The position numbers and the translations under genes are program-made. This document shows, one piece after another, positions 1 to 7,770 of a stretch of 64,000 nt of DNA. How positions within the stretch are numbered: the stretch's first letter is position 1; each line of letters begins with the position of its first letter. Source of the stretch: DASXVX01 sp036504075 (GTDB taxonomy: Bacteria; Bacillota; Sulfobacillia; Symbiobacteriales; Symbiobacteriaceae); the NCBI GenBank assembly GCA_036504075.1, contig DASXVX010000097.1:1-64000 (forward strand), read 5' to 3'. Under the pieces are notes generated by a model. That model searched no databases. It saw only the letters and a program-made list of their open reading frames with translations, and was not told the origin of the DNA.

Positions 1-19
1 AATCACGAGAGCACATGTT

Positions 20-131
20 TTAGGGTGGCTATGCCGAGAGGGATCACCCGTTCCCATTCCGAACACGGCCGTTAAGCCTCTCAGGGCCGATGGTACTACG
101 TCTTGAACGTGGGAGAGTAGGTCGCCGCCCA
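20..131 (+). rRNA. rrf: 5S ribosomal RNA
   Basis: The stretch carries the hallmark internal 5S sequences CCGAACACGG, TTAAGCC, CCGATGGTACT and GGGAGAGTAGG, and its ends (GGTGGCTATG and GTCGCCGCC) can pair as the terminal helix. It is the last gene of an rRNA operon whose 16S and 23S genes must lie upstream of the window, because a terminator follows at once. The exact 5' and 3' ends are uncertain by a few bases. Confidence 0.95.
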
Positions 132-143
132 AACTATTTACAT

Positions 144-173
144 CAAGGGCCACTGCACAAGCAGTGGCCCTTG
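144..173 (+). terminator. rRNA operon terminator hairpin
   Basis: A perfect 13-bp stem (CAAGGGCCACTGC and its complement) with a four-base ACAA loop lies 13 bases after the 5S gene. There is no long T run, but stem strength and position fit the end of an rRNA operon. Confidence 0.75.
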
Positions 174-227
174 AGCACATTATGACGATGTGCCCACGGC
201 AGCAAAGCGGGACCCCGGCACCGCCCG

Positions 228-647
228 CTAGCCCCGGTTCCGGCGCAGCAAGGCAGGCGGGAGGGCCAACCCCGCCGCCAGGGAGCCCGCATAAAACATG
301 GTCTGCGTAAGTTCGTGCCCGGCTGAGGCCACCTGGCCACGTGCCAGCTCCAGCATACCCGTGTACGCCATAAAACCGGGCGCCAGTGGGAACAACCCTG
401 GAACGATGAACAGCAGCGTGGGCTGCCGGAGGTAGCGGGCCAGGAGTTCCCCGGCGGCTCCGATCGTGAGGGCACCGACAAACGCCGCCAGCACCTGAGG
501 TGCATGTAGCGCGCGAGCCAGCTCGTAGGTTATGTACCCAAGAAGGCCCGTGAGGCCGGAGGCCCACACGGCCCGCAGGGGTCCCCGGAACGCGGCGGCC
601 GCCGCCGCTGATGTGGTGAAGGCGGCAAGGAAGTTCAACATGTTCAC
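228..647 (-). CDS. ThrE/YjjB-type exporter, small membrane subunit
   Basis: This 139-residue, highly hydrophobic protein has four to five predicted membrane helices and matches the small half of split threonine/serine exporters (DUF3815, YjjB type). In E. coli the YjjP and YjjB halves form an exporter for small organic acids; in actinobacteria the two are fused as ThrE, an amino-acid exporter. The gene overlaps the preceding yjjP-like gene by four bases (ATGA), so the two are translationally coupled. The substrate here cannot be told from sequence. Confidence 0.8.
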   Translation of the reverse strand: MNMLNFLAAFTTSAAAAAAFRGPLRAVWASGLTGLLGYITYELARALHAPQVLAAFVGALTIGAAGELLARYLRQPTLLFIVPGLFPLAPGFMAYTGMLELARGQVASAGHELTQTMFYAGSLAAGLALPPALLRRNRG

Positions 648-1396
648 AGCCTCCCCGTCAAATACAGCCCTGAAGCCACACCAGCCGCCAGAGCGGCGGC
701 TTTCATGGTCGCCTCGAGGGCACGGGCCCCGGCGCTTAACAGGTCGCCCGCCATGGCGTCCCGGACTGACGACGTGAAAGCCAGACCGGGCAGGAGAATC
801 ATGATGCCGCCGGCGACCACTACCGCGAACTCGCTGCCGACCCAGGCGTTCAGGGCCAGTGCGCAGAAGACGGCGGTACCTCCGGCCATGAAGTCACCGA
901 TCGCGTCAGGAAACCGCATCCACCCGACCAGCCGCTGCACTCCCTGCACCAGGATATTGGCGAGGAGAGCCGGCCCCAGGTCAATCCGGGTGCCGCCCAC
1001 CAACATGGTGGCAGCGGCCGCGGCCAGCCCGCTAAGAGCTACATCGGACCAGGGTGGAAGCGGTCCCGGCTGCTCACCGATGGCTCGAATCCGTCCCAGT
1101 GCCTCAGCTGGGGGGATTGGGCTGGCGACAAGTTCGCGGGACAAGGCGTTCACGGCGCTGACGCGGTCCAGGGCCACGGTGCGATGCCGGATGCGTCGGA
1201 CTACGGTCAGATGGTGGTCAGCGCCGAGGCTCACCATCAGGCCGGTGGGCATGGCCAGGATGCCGACCTCGCTCATGCCGTAGGCCTGGGCAATTCGGGT
1301 GACGGTATCCTCAACGCGGGTCACTTCGGCTCCGGAACTCAACAGCACTTCGCCTGCAGCGGCCACTACCGGCAAGACTTCAGCGGCGGAAGCCAT
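644..1396 (-). CDS. ThrE/YjjP-type exporter, large subunit
   Basis: The 250-residue product begins with the family's soluble domain, including AGEVLLSSGAEVTRVEDT and a PTGLMVSLG segment at about residue 50. It continues with five hydrophobic helices from about residue 120. This is DUF1212, the N-terminal half of ThrE-type threonine/serine exporters. With its downstream partner it makes a complete membrane exporter. It lies on the strand opposite to the neighbouring rRNA and sporulation genes, so it is an independent unit. The start ATG follows GGAAGTGATC. Confidence 0.82.
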   Translation of the reverse strand: MASAAEVLPVVAAAGEVLLSSGAEVTRVEDTVTRIAQAYGMSEVGILAMPTGLMVSLGADHHLTVVRRIRHRTVALDRVSAVNALSRELVASPIPPAEALGRIRAIGEQPGPLPPWSDVALSGLAAAAATMLVGGTRIDLGPALLANILVQGVQRLVGWMRFPDAIGDFMAGGTAVFCALALNAWVGSEFAVVVAGGIMILLPGLAFTSSVRDAMAGDLLSAGARALEATMKAAALAAGVASGLYLTGRL

Positions 1397-1500
1397 ATTT
1401 GATCACTTCCTTGGGTGACGGCTATCGGTAAGCCATAGCATAGCCCAGGACGGGGAAGCCGTGAAGGGGAGACGGACATACTGTATACGAGGTGAGCGGT

Positions 1501-1668
1501 ATGAGCGAGCAAAAGACGAATCCGGCGGGCTATGTTGTCAAATGTGGCGACGGTACCGGCGGCCGGGTCTCCGCCGATTCGCCGGATCAAGCGGAAGCGA
1601 TGGCCGAAGAGATGTGCCGGGTGCACGACGGTGTCAGCGAGAAGCCAAAGCCCCGGCCAGAGCGCTAG
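1501..1668 (+). CDS. small hypothetical protein
   Basis: A 55-residue open frame starts at ATG 1501 behind a good ribosome site (GAGGTGAGC) and stops at 1668, just before a hairpin terminator. The product is polar, with two cysteines, an acidic middle (DQAEAMAEEM) and a Pro/Lys/Arg tail. No family is recognised. The combination of ribosome site, codon use and its own terminator argues for a real short gene rather than chance. Confidence 0.5.
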   Translation: MSEQKTNPAGYVVKCGDGTGGRVSADSPDQAEAMAEEMCRVHDGVSEKPKPRPER

Positions 1669-1672
1669 CGGG

Positions 1673-1700
1673 AGCGGCGGGCACGCGCCTGCCGCTTTTC
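1673..1700 (+). terminator. intrinsic terminator after the small protein gene
   Basis: AGCGGCGGG pairs with CCTGCCGCT (nine pairs, one G-U) around a six-base loop, followed by TTTT. It starts five bases after the stop codon of the 55-residue gene. Confidence 0.65.
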
Positions 1701-1734
1701 CCCCTCAACCCCACTGTACCCCAGAATCTGTACG

Positions 1735-1763
1735 TTGCTGCCGGTGACGGGAACTGGTAGAAT
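1735..1763 (+). promoter_or_regulatory. sigma-A-type promoter for tRNA-Glu
   Basis: TTGCTG (1735-1740) and TAGAAT (1758-1763) are separated by 17 bases, with a TGG just before the -10 box. The tRNA begins 22 bases downstream. Confidence 0.6.
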
Positions 1764-1784
1764 TAATTCTCGCCACCCGATAAT

Positions 1785-1860
1785 GGCGCCATCGTCTAGA
1801 GGCCCAGGACACCACCCTTTCAAGGTGGACACACGGGTTCGAATCCCGTTGGCGTCACCA
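1785..1860 (+). tRNA. tRNA-Glu (anticodon TTC)
   Basis: The 76-base gene folds as a full cloverleaf. The acceptor is GGCGCCA with TGGCGTC, the anticodon stem is CCACC with GGTGG around CTTTCAA (anticodon TTC), and the T arm is ACGGG-TTCGAAT-CCCGT. The CCA end is encoded in the DNA. Confidence 0.95.
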
Positions 1861-1874
1861 ACTCCAATATGTGG

Positions 1875-1910
1875 CATAACCCCGGTAGCCGGTTGGCTAC
1901 CGGGGTTATG
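1875..1910 (+). terminator. terminator after tRNA-Glu
   Basis: A perfect 16-bp stem (arms CATAACCCCGGTAGCC and complement) with a GGTT loop lies 14 bases after the tRNA. There is no T run, so termination rests on the very strong stem. Confidence 0.7.
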
Positions 1911-2054
1911 TCATGATTGGGCACCCGCCGCATATCAATAAGGATGTACTGCTTTTTGGCATCCATCCGGAGCAGGCATTGCCGTGCCGAAAATCGAACT
2001 TTATTGCGACGGAGCGTTACGTTTCTGCCTGCACGGAACGGATGCATCACTCAA

Positions 2055-2093
2055 GGCGCCTGAAGCCCCCATCCCCATTCGGGGGGCAGCGCC
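2055..2093 (+). promoter_or_regulatory. hairpin in the yabE leader
   Basis: GGCGC (2055-2059) can pair with GCGCC (2089-2093), enclosing GCCCCC with GGGGGC. The base of this two-part stem ends two bases before the AAAGGAGG ribosome site of the next gene. It may influence initiation of yabE. No known riboswitch class was recognised in the 200-base leader. Confidence 0.35.
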
Positions 2094-2108
2094 GAAAGGA
2101 GGCGACCG

Positions 2109-3137
2109 GTGAAGCAGCGTTGGCAACAAGCCCGCCCTACCGAAGCGAGATTTGAGCGCCGGCTCATCGTCCTGTTCATGGTGATTTTCGTGGGTGCAAG
2201 TGGCTTTTTTGCATGGGCACTGAAGCCCGAACGCCACCACATTTCGGTCGAAGGTCTGGATCACGCTGTCGTTTTCTGGAGCGCCGCGAAGGATCTGGGT
2301 GCGGCACTTCGGTCCGGTGGCGTCGAATTGGGTCCCAAGGATCAGGTTTCCCCGTCCCTGACCATGCCTCTTAAGGGCAAGCGTGAAGTGGCCGTCCAGA
2401 TCAAGAAAGCCCTGCCGGTTACGGTAGCGGTGGACGGCAAGAACCTGCAGACGGAAAGCGTCGCGGCGAACGTTGCCGGTCTCCTTCAAGAGCTTTCCGT
2501 TCAGCTGAACCCGAAAGACACCGTCTCTTTCGACCTTGCGGCAGCCCTGGTGGCCGGCATGCAGGTCAAAGTCGTTCGCCATACAGAAACGATCTCCGTC
2601 GCCCAGGTCGAAATTCCCTTTGAGACGGTTCGTCAGGAAGACCGCACCATGGACGCGGGCCGGACTGAGGAACTCCAGGCGGGCGAGTCCGGTATCAAGG
2701 AGATCAAGAACATCACGTACCTGGAAGACGGCCGGCCGGTGAAGACGGAAGTCGTCGAGGAGAAGGTCGCCAAGGAGCCCGTGTCGCAGGTCGTCGCCTA
2801 TGGCACGGTCGCGGTGGTCTCCCGTGGTGGCCGGGATTACCGCTACTCCAGGGAGCTTGAATTGTCCGCCACGGGTTACACCGCTGGCAAAGAGAGTAAT
2901 CCCAACGGAAATGGGTACACCTATACCGGGATGAAAGCGGTGCACGGGGTGGTGGCCGTGGATCCCAACGTCATTCCCCTGTACACCCGCCTCTACATCG
3001 AGGGCTATGGCCCCGCTGTGGCGGCGGACATCGGGGGAGCGATCAAGGGCAACCGCATTGACCTTTGCTTTGACTCCCTGGCCGAAGCCCTGAGTTGGGG
3101 CCGGCGCACGGTTACAGTCTACGTGCTGAACGACTGA
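2109..3137 (+). CDS. yabE: YabE-like cell-wall protein (DUF348-G5-3D)
   Basis: The 342-residue protein has an N-terminal membrane anchor (about residues 19-38), DUF348 repeats (about 40-160), a G5 domain (about 165-245) and a C-terminal 3D domain. The 3D domain is shown by ATGYTAGKESNPNG, the GVVAVDPNVIPL strand and paired aspartates near ADIGGAIKGNRIDLCF. This is the architecture of YabE, related to resuscitation-promoting factors and MltA-like murein hydrolases, acting outside the membrane on peptidoglycan. GTG 2109 is chosen because AAAGGAGG sits just upstream. In B. subtilis yabE is followed by rnmV and ksgA; here rnmV is absent. Confidence 0.88.
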   Translation: MKQRWQQARPTEARFERRLIVLFMVIFVGASGFFAWALKPERHHISVEGLDHAVVFWSAAKDLGAALRSGGVELGPKDQVSPSLTMPLKGKREVAVQIKKALPVTVAVDGKNLQTESVAANVAGLLQELSVQLNPKDTVSFDLAAALVAGMQVKVVRHTETISVAQVEIPFETVRQEDRTMDAGRTEELQAGESGIKEIKNITYLEDGRPVKTEVVEEKVAKEPVSQVVAYGTVAVVSRGGRDYRYSRELELSATGYTAGKESNPNGNGYTYTGMKAVHGVVAVDPNVIPLYTRLYIEGYGPAVAADIGGAIKGNRIDLCFDSLAEALSWGRRTVTVYVLND

Positions 3138-3147
3138 TTGATCAAAC

Positions 3148-3183
3148 GGCCAGATGCCGGTGAATAGCCGGCCTCTGGCCTTT
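3148..3183 (+). terminator. terminator between yabE and rsmA
   Basis: GGCCAGATGCCGG pairs with CCGGCCTCTGGCC (12 pairs, one mismatch) around a seven-base loop, followed by TTT. Confidence 0.6.
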
Positions 3184-3209
3184 AGGCTATCGTTGAAGGA
3201 GCGATCCGT

Positions 3210-4115
3210 TTGGACTTGTCGAATCCGACGACCCTGAAGGCGATTATGACGGCCCGCGGCATCCGGCCTCAGCACAAGCTGGGGCAGAACTTCCTGACCG
3301 ATTCCCGCGTCCTGGACGCCATCGTGGCGGCCGGGGAGGTTGGCCCTGAGGATGTAATCCTGGAGATCGGTCCGGGGCTGGGCACCCTGACCCAGCGGCT
3401 GGCCCGGGCGGCCGGCCGGGTAGTTGCGGTTGAGTTGGACCGGACTCTGGTACAGATCCTCCAGGAAAATCTGGTGCCGCAGCATGCCAACTTGGAGGTC
3501 GTGCAGGGCGATGCCAACCGGATTGACCTGCGCAGTCTGTTGGCGGAACGGCTGGTGTCCGGGCAGCGGGCCAAGGTTCTGGCGAACCTGCCCTACTACA
3601 TTACGACGCCGTTGGTCATGCGGCTCCTGGAGGAGCGTCTCCCGCTTGCCGAAATCGTCGTAATGGTGCAGAGAGAGGTGGCGGATCGCATGATCTCGCC
3701 GCCGGGCTCCAAGGATTACGGCGCCCTCAGCGTGGCCGTACAGTACTACACGGAGCCTCGCATCGTGGTCAAGGTGAGCCGGGGGGCCTTTCTGCCGCCG
3801 CCCGATGTGGATTCGGCGGTCGTCGCGATGCGGGTCCGACAGAGCCCGCCGGTGGACGTTCCCGCCGACCGGTTTTTCCGGGTCGTCCGAGCGGCCTTCG
3901 GACAGCGCCGCAAGGTCCTGCTGAATGCTCTGGCTTCCGGGCTGGGGATCGAGAAGCCGGTTGTCCAGCAGGCGCTGGAGGCCGCCGGCATCGTGCCCAC
4001 CCGCCGGGGAGAAACGCTTTCGCTTGCCGAATTTGCGGCGGTCGCGCGCAACCTGTCCAACATTGGGGAAAATATCAGCAACGCCCCGGAAACAGGTGTA
4101 ACCGACAAGGTTTAA
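3210..4115 (+). CDS. rsmA: 16S rRNA adenine dimethyltransferase RsmA/KsgA
   Basis: RsmA transfers four methyl groups from S-adenosylmethionine to two adjacent adenines in the 3' hairpin of 16S rRNA during late 30S assembly. The 301-residue product has the family start KLGQNFLTD (about 24-32), SAM motif I EIGPGLGTLT (about 51-60), the acidic loop VELD, and motif IV NLPYYIT (about 127-133). The C-terminal helical domain follows, with FGQRRK. Length is normal. TTG 3210 is used because GAAGGAGC lies seven bases upstream. Loss of this enzyme gives kasugamycin resistance in other bacteria. Confidence 0.95.
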   Translation: MDLSNPTTLKAIMTARGIRPQHKLGQNFLTDSRVLDAIVAAGEVGPEDVILEIGPGLGTLTQRLARAAGRVVAVELDRTLVQILQENLVPQHANLEVVQGDANRIDLRSLLAERLVSGQRAKVLANLPYYITTPLVMRLLEERLPLAEIVVMVQREVADRMISPPGSKDYGALSVAVQYYTEPRIVVKVSRGAFLPPPDVDSAVVAMRVRQSPPVDVPADRFFRVVRAAFGQRRKVLLNALASGLGIEKPVVQQALEAAGIVPTRRGETLSLAEFAAVARNLSNIGENISNAPETGVTDKV

Positions 4116-4172
4116 CAGTGCTATAATTACTAATAAGGCGTGTCTAGCCAGGTCTGTGAGGAGGGAGTCGTC

Positions 4173-4652
4173 TTGCAGGACTTACCATTTCATAGCCCAA
4201 CCCGTGGACCACTCAGTTACGAGCGTCTGGTGAAAGACATTCTGGAATACGTGGCTGAACAACCGGATAACAAGTACAAGCTGATCGTGGGAACCGATTC
4301 ACACACCCGGACCGATCTGTGCTTTGTCACGGCTGTCGTGGTGCATCGCCAGGGCAAGGGGGCCCGGTACTACTACCGCCGGCGCCACCAGGCCAAGATT
4401 CGCAGCCTCAGGCAGAAGATCTTCTACGAGACGGCCATCTCTCTGGCCCTGGCGGAAAAGCTGGCCGGCAGTCTGGCCGAGGCCGGGGCGGCTGCCCTGA
4501 ACGTCGAGATCCACCTGGACGTGGGTGAGAACGGCGAAACGAAAGACCTGATCCGCGACGTCGTTGGAATGGTCACCGGGAGTGGCTTCCACGCCGAAAT
4601 CAAACCCAATTCCTACGGCGCGTCCAAAGTTGCTGACAGATACACCAAGTAA
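4173..4652 (+). CDS. ykuK: YkuK-family RNase H-like protein
   Basis: The 159-residue product matches the DUF458/YkuK family: LSYERLVKDI, then IVGTDSHTRTD with the conserved GTDS, VVVHRQGKGARYYYRRR, and a late IHLDVGENGETKDLI and KPNSYGASKVADRY. These acidic positions fit an RNase H-like fold, but the substrate is unknown. TTG 4173 is preferred over an upstream GTG at 4140 because GAGGAGGGA lies seven bases before it. A TATAAT at 4122-4127 may be its -10 box. It occupies the place where yabG lies in B. subtilis. Confidence 0.8.
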   Translation: MQDLPFHSPTRGPLSYERLVKDILEYVAEQPDNKYKLIVGTDSHTRTDLCFVTAVVVHRQGKGARYYYRRRHQAKIRSLRQKIFYETAISLALAEKLAGSLAEAGAAALNVEIHLDVGENGETKDLIRDVVGMVTGSGFHAEIKPNSYGASKVADRYTK

Positions 4653-4678
4653 TTGTCGAAATTTGTTTGACTGGGTGC

Positions 4679-4708
4679 TTGACAAGAAAGCCTGACCACG
4701 CTTAAAAT
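4679..4708 (+). promoter_or_regulatory. possible upstream promoter P1 of veg
   Basis: TTGACA (4679-4684) and TAAAAT (4703-4708) are separated by 18 bases, about 40 bases upstream of a stronger promoter for the same gene. Confidence 0.45.
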
Positions 4709-4718
4709 TATAATTTCC

Positions 4719-4747
4719 TTGACTCAGCCCTCCGGAACTGGTATAAT
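4719..4747 (+). promoter_or_regulatory. strong sigma-A promoter of veg
   Basis: TTGACT and TATAAT are separated by exactly 17 bases, with an extended -10 (TGG before TATAAT). This is among the best consensus promoters in the window, in keeping with veg being very strongly transcribed in Bacillus. Confidence 0.85.
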
Positions 4748-4822
4748 GAGGGCAGTGCAGGTTTTTGCCCGTGGGAGAATCTGCCTGTCGGCCCCAGTTC
4801 GCTGGAAGGGTGTGGTGTTCAC

Positions 4823-5101
4823 TTGGCTCCCAAGAGTATTCTTGCGGATATCAAGAAGGACCTCGATTCCTATGTCGGTGAAAAAATTCGCTTGAAGGCA
4901 AATAAGGGCCGCAAGAAGATACTCGAGCGGGAAGGTGTTCTGGAGAGCACGTATCCCAACATCTTCATCGTTAAGCTCGAGGAAGCCGATAGCGAACGCC
5001 GAGTTAGCTATAGCTACGCCGATCTGCTTACGGAGGCCGTTGAACTGGTGGTCTGCTCCTCGGGCGGACAGGAGACGAAAATTGAGGCACATTCCCGTTA
5101 A
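4823..5101 (+). CDS. veg: Veg protein
   Basis: The 92-residue product matches the Veg family along its whole length: a start like ILADIKKDLDSYVGEKI, then LKANKGRKK and a beta-rich end with YSYADLLTEAVEL. In B. subtilis Veg is abundant, affects spore outgrowth and stimulates biofilm matrix genes; its molecular role is unsettled. It has its own strong promoter and its own terminator, so it is a single-gene unit. The start codon is TTG. Confidence 0.92.
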   Translation: MAPKSILADIKKDLDSYVGEKIRLKANKGRKKILEREGVLESTYPNIFIVKLEEADSERRVSYSYADLLTEAVELVVCSSGGQETKIEAHSR

Positions 5102-5117
5102 CATACACCGCAGCCCG

Positions 5118-5146
5118 GCCTGGGACAAGCCCAGGCTCTTTCTTTT
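5118..5146 (+). terminator. intrinsic terminator of veg
   Basis: GCCTGGG pairs with CCCAGGC around a five-base loop, followed by TCTTTCTTTT. Confidence 0.88.
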
Positions 5147-5218
5147 GCCCATGGAGGAAAAGTGAGCGATGGCACGGAATGTCGACACTGTTCCAATCTG
5201 GGGTGAGGGGCGGTTGCT

Positions 5219-6091
5219 GTGGAACAACTCACGGTGTACAGCCATGCGAAAGTCAACCTGAGCCTCGACGTGCTGGAGAAGCGCCCCGAGGACGGGTACC
5301 ACTATATCCGGACGGTCATGGTGCCCATTAGCCTGGCCGACCGGGTGGTGCTCCATGAGTCCCCGGAGATCTCTGTGACCATGAGTCCGGCCATCGAGGG
5401 TCCGGCGGAGGCGAACCTGGCGTTCCGGGCGGCGCAGTTGCTCCGGGACACCACCGGATACGCCGGCGGGGCATCGATTCACGTCGAGAAGGCGATTCCG
5501 GTGGCCGGGGGGCTGGCCGGCGGCTCGACCAACGCCGCGGCGGCGCTTACGGGGCTGAACCGGCTCTGGGGGACCGGGCTTACCCAGCCGGAGCTGATTG
5601 CACTGGCGATCCAGCTTGGCTCAGACGTGCCGTTTTTTGTGCCGTCCCGACCGGCCCGGGTGGAAGGCATTGGTGAGCGGCTGACACCCATCGTTGTCAA
5701 GCGGCCGCTCTGGCTGGTGCTGGCGACGCCCGACGTGGCCAAGTCCACCGGCAACGTCTTTCGGCTGTTTGACGAACTGCGGCACGTCGACCGGCCTGAC
5801 ATGGCCGCACTGGAGGCCGCCCTGGCTGGCGGCGACCTGGTGGCCGTTGCCGCAGCGCTCGGAAACGTGTTCGAGGCGGTCATGCTCCCCCGGCACCCCG
5901 AAATCGGGATGCTGAAGCGGGCCATGCTCGATCTCGGGGCGCTGGGAGCACTCATGTCGGGCGCAGGCCCAACCGTCTTCGGCATCGTGGAAGACGAAAC
6001 GGCGGGCCGGATTCTGGAGGCCGGTCTGGGCTCGCTGAACGCCCGGACGAGCCTGGTCCGGACCATCGGAGGCGACGGGGATGGAGATTGA
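5219..6091 (+). CDS. ispE: 4-diphosphocytidyl-2-C-methyl-D-erythritol kinase IspE
   Basis: IspE phosphorylates CDP-methylerythritol in the MEP pathway, supplying isoprenoid precursors for the undecaprenyl carrier and quinones. The 290-residue product shows the GHMP-kinase features: AKVNLSLDVLEK and DGYH near the start, the ATP loop VAGGLAGGSTNAAAAL (about 94-108), and late LGALMSGAGPTVFG. GTG 5219 follows GGTGAGGGG. The stop overlaps the start of the next gene, a DNA methyltransferase, by 11 bases, so the two are probably co-transcribed and coupled. Confidence 0.94.
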   Translation: MEQLTVYSHAKVNLSLDVLEKRPEDGYHYIRTVMVPISLADRVVLHESPEISVTMSPAIEGPAEANLAFRAAQLLRDTTGYAGGASIHVEKAIPVAGGLAGGSTNAAAALTGLNRLWGTGLTQPELIALAIQLGSDVPFFVPSRPARVEGIGERLTPIVVKRPLWLVLATPDVAKSTGNVFRLFDELRHVDRPDMAALEAALAGGDLVAVAAALGNVFEAVMLPRHPEIGMLKRAMLDLGALGALMSGAGPTVFGIVEDETAGRILEAGLGSLNARTSLVRTIGGDGDGD

Positions 6092-7748
6092 GCAAGCCAT
6101 GCTCGTGCTGGCCCGTGCGCTGTCGCCCGGCCATACTGACGAACGCCTGACAGAGGCGGTCCGCACGGTCCTGCTGGAGGGGCTGACGGGCCGCCTGCCC
6201 GCGGGCATCCCTGACTCGGAGGCGGCCGCACTGCGGGATTGGCTGGCCCGGGAGCAGGCCGGCCGGGCCGACCCGGCCGGAGCCCTCTACCAGCAGATGC
6301 TCGGCCGTGCGGTCGTGCGGGACAAGGCGGGGACGCTGGCCGTGCAACGGCAGCGGCGGGCTCACCGGGCCACCGGCGCCTACTACACGGGCGATCTGGT
6401 CGTGCGGTACCTCCTGGACCGGGTCGGGGCGCTTTTGCCCGGGGCGGTCAGCCTCATTGACCCGGCCTGCGGCTCCGGGGCCTTTCTGGAGGCTGCCCGG
6501 GGCCGCTTTGCGCGCCTCGTCGGGCTGGATGCCGATCCCACGGCCATCGAAATATGTCGGTCGCGGGTGCCGGAGGCCGCGCTGCATGTCGCGGACGCCC
6601 TGTTGGACCCCTTTCCGGGGGGCTATGATCTGTGCGTGGGCAACCCCCCGTATATCAGTTCCGGGCTGCGGGGAGCACCGAACCACCAGCGGGAACGGCT
6701 TACCGAATTGCGGCGGCGGTACCCCCGGACGGCGGAGTATAAGCTGAACACCTACCCGCTGTTCGTGGAGCGCGGGTTGGAACTCTTGCGCGACGGCGGG
6801 GTGCTCGGGTTCATTCTTCCGGATTCGTTTCTGTCCGGGCGCTACTTTGCCGGTACCCGGCGGCTGCTGCTGAATTACGCCATTCAGGAACTGGCGCTGA
6901 TCTGCGAGGACTTCTGGGAGCACGGGCGGGTGGGGCAGTCGGTTATCCTCATCGTCCGGAAGTCGCCGGCTCCGCCCGACCATACGATCTGCGTCAAGGT
7001 CTGCGCCCGGGTGGATGACCTGGACCGGTCGAACGGCGTGGCTGTACCGCTGGACGAGGTGGTTTGGGGGCCATTACAGCGGCTCAGACTGTTACCGGAT
7101 CCGGATATGCGTGGATTCGTCCGACGCATAGAAGGTATGCACGGCAGCATGCCCCTGGGGCGCTTCCTGACGACCTACAGTGGCCTTATTGGCAGGCGGG
7201 GGCAGGATACCCTGCTCCGGACCCTCAACCCCGGCCTGGCGGGTCCCTGGGGCCTTCTGCTGCGATCCGGCCGGGAAATCGACCGCTACCGTCTGAACTG
7301 GGCGGGGGAGGAGGTCTGCCTTGCCCCGGACCGCATCAAGAGCGGCGGCAACCTGGCCTATTACCGGAACCCGAAGCTGATGCTCCGGCAGACTGCGGAC
7401 TCGCTTCGGGCGGTGTACGACGACCAGGGGTACTTTTGCCTGAACAACATCCACCTGCTGGTACCGGCCGGCGGCGGACCCGAGCCGGACTTGCGGGTGA
7501 TGCTGGGGCTGATCAACTCGGGGCCGTTTAACCGGTATTACCGAGCGTTAACGATGGAGGCGGGAAGGCTCTACCCGCAGGTCGACCTGGATCTGCTGGC
7601 GACCATTCCCGTGCCGCCGTTACCCGGCGTGGAGCGGGACCGGCTGGCCGGTCTGGTGCGGACACGGGAAAAGGCCGCCCCTGAAGAGGCGGCCCTGCTT
7701 GAGCAGGAAATTGACGAATTGGTAGAACGGCTATACGGGCTGGATTGA
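6081..7748 (+). CDS. orphan N6-adenine DNA methyltransferase
   Basis: The 555-residue product has a small helical N-terminus (about 1-95), a Rossmann methyltransferase core and a TaqI-like C-terminal specificity region. Motif I is DPACGSGAFLEAARG (about 126) and motif IV is NPPYIS (about 187), typical of gamma-class N6-adenine enzymes of the Eco57I/TaqI kind. No PD-(D/E)xK or HNH nuclease motif is visible, and no restriction gene lies nearby, so it appears to be an orphan. It overlaps ispE by 11 bases and sits inside a housekeeping block, which favours a regulatory or house-keeping modification role. Its C-terminus falls within a short tandem duplication. Confidence 0.85.
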   Translation: MEIEQAMLVLARALSPGHTDERLTEAVRTVLLEGLTGRLPAGIPDSEAAALRDWLAREQAGRADPAGALYQQMLGRAVVRDKAGTLAVQRQRRAHRATGAYYTGDLVVRYLLDRVGALLPGAVSLIDPACGSGAFLEAARGRFARLVGLDADPTAIEICRSRVPEAALHVADALLDPFPGGYDLCVGNPPYISSGLRGAPNHQRERLTELRRRYPRTAEYKLNTYPLFVERGLELLRDGGVLGFILPDSFLSGRYFAGTRRLLLNYAIQELALICEDFWEHGRVGQSVILIVRKSPAPPDHTICVKVCARVDDLDRSNGVAVPLDEVVWGPLQRLRLLPDPDMRGFVRRIEGMHGSMPLGRFLTTYSGLIGRRGQDTLLRTLNPGLAGPWGLLLRSGREIDRYRLNWAGEEVCLAPDRIKSGGNLAYYRNPKLMLRQTADSLRAVYDDQGYFCLNNIHLLVPAGGGPEPDLRVMLGLINSGPFNRYYRALTMEAGRLYPQVDLDLLATIPVPPLPGVERDRLAGLVRTREKAAPEEAALLEQEIDELVERLYGLD

Positions 7749-7768
7749 CGAATTGGTGGAACGGCCAT
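7710..7768 (+). repeat. 34-bp-period tandem duplication at the methyltransferase 3' end
   Basis: ATTGACGAATTGGT occurs at 7710 and again at 7744, and similarity continues for about 25 bases (GAACGGC). The second copy is one base out of frame, and its junction creates the TGA stop codon. This looks like a replication-slippage duplication that set the present C-terminus. Confidence 0.75.
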
Positions 7769-7770
7769 GC

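Noticed and set aside
1911..2108. Riboswitch (c-di-AMP or other) in the yabE leader
   Set aside because: Only a simple hairpin is seen; I could not match the conserved core of a known class.
2001..3485. Long reverse-strand open frame opposite yabE and rsmA
   Set aside because: It is the antisense shadow of two well-supported genes; GC-rich coding DNA keeps such frames open, and the product has no recognisable domain.
5163..5261. Small frames between veg and ispE (possible sspF-like gene)
   Set aside because: The frames at 5163 and 5169 give 14 and 30 residues with no resemblance to small acid-soluble spore proteins, and the longer overlaps ispE.
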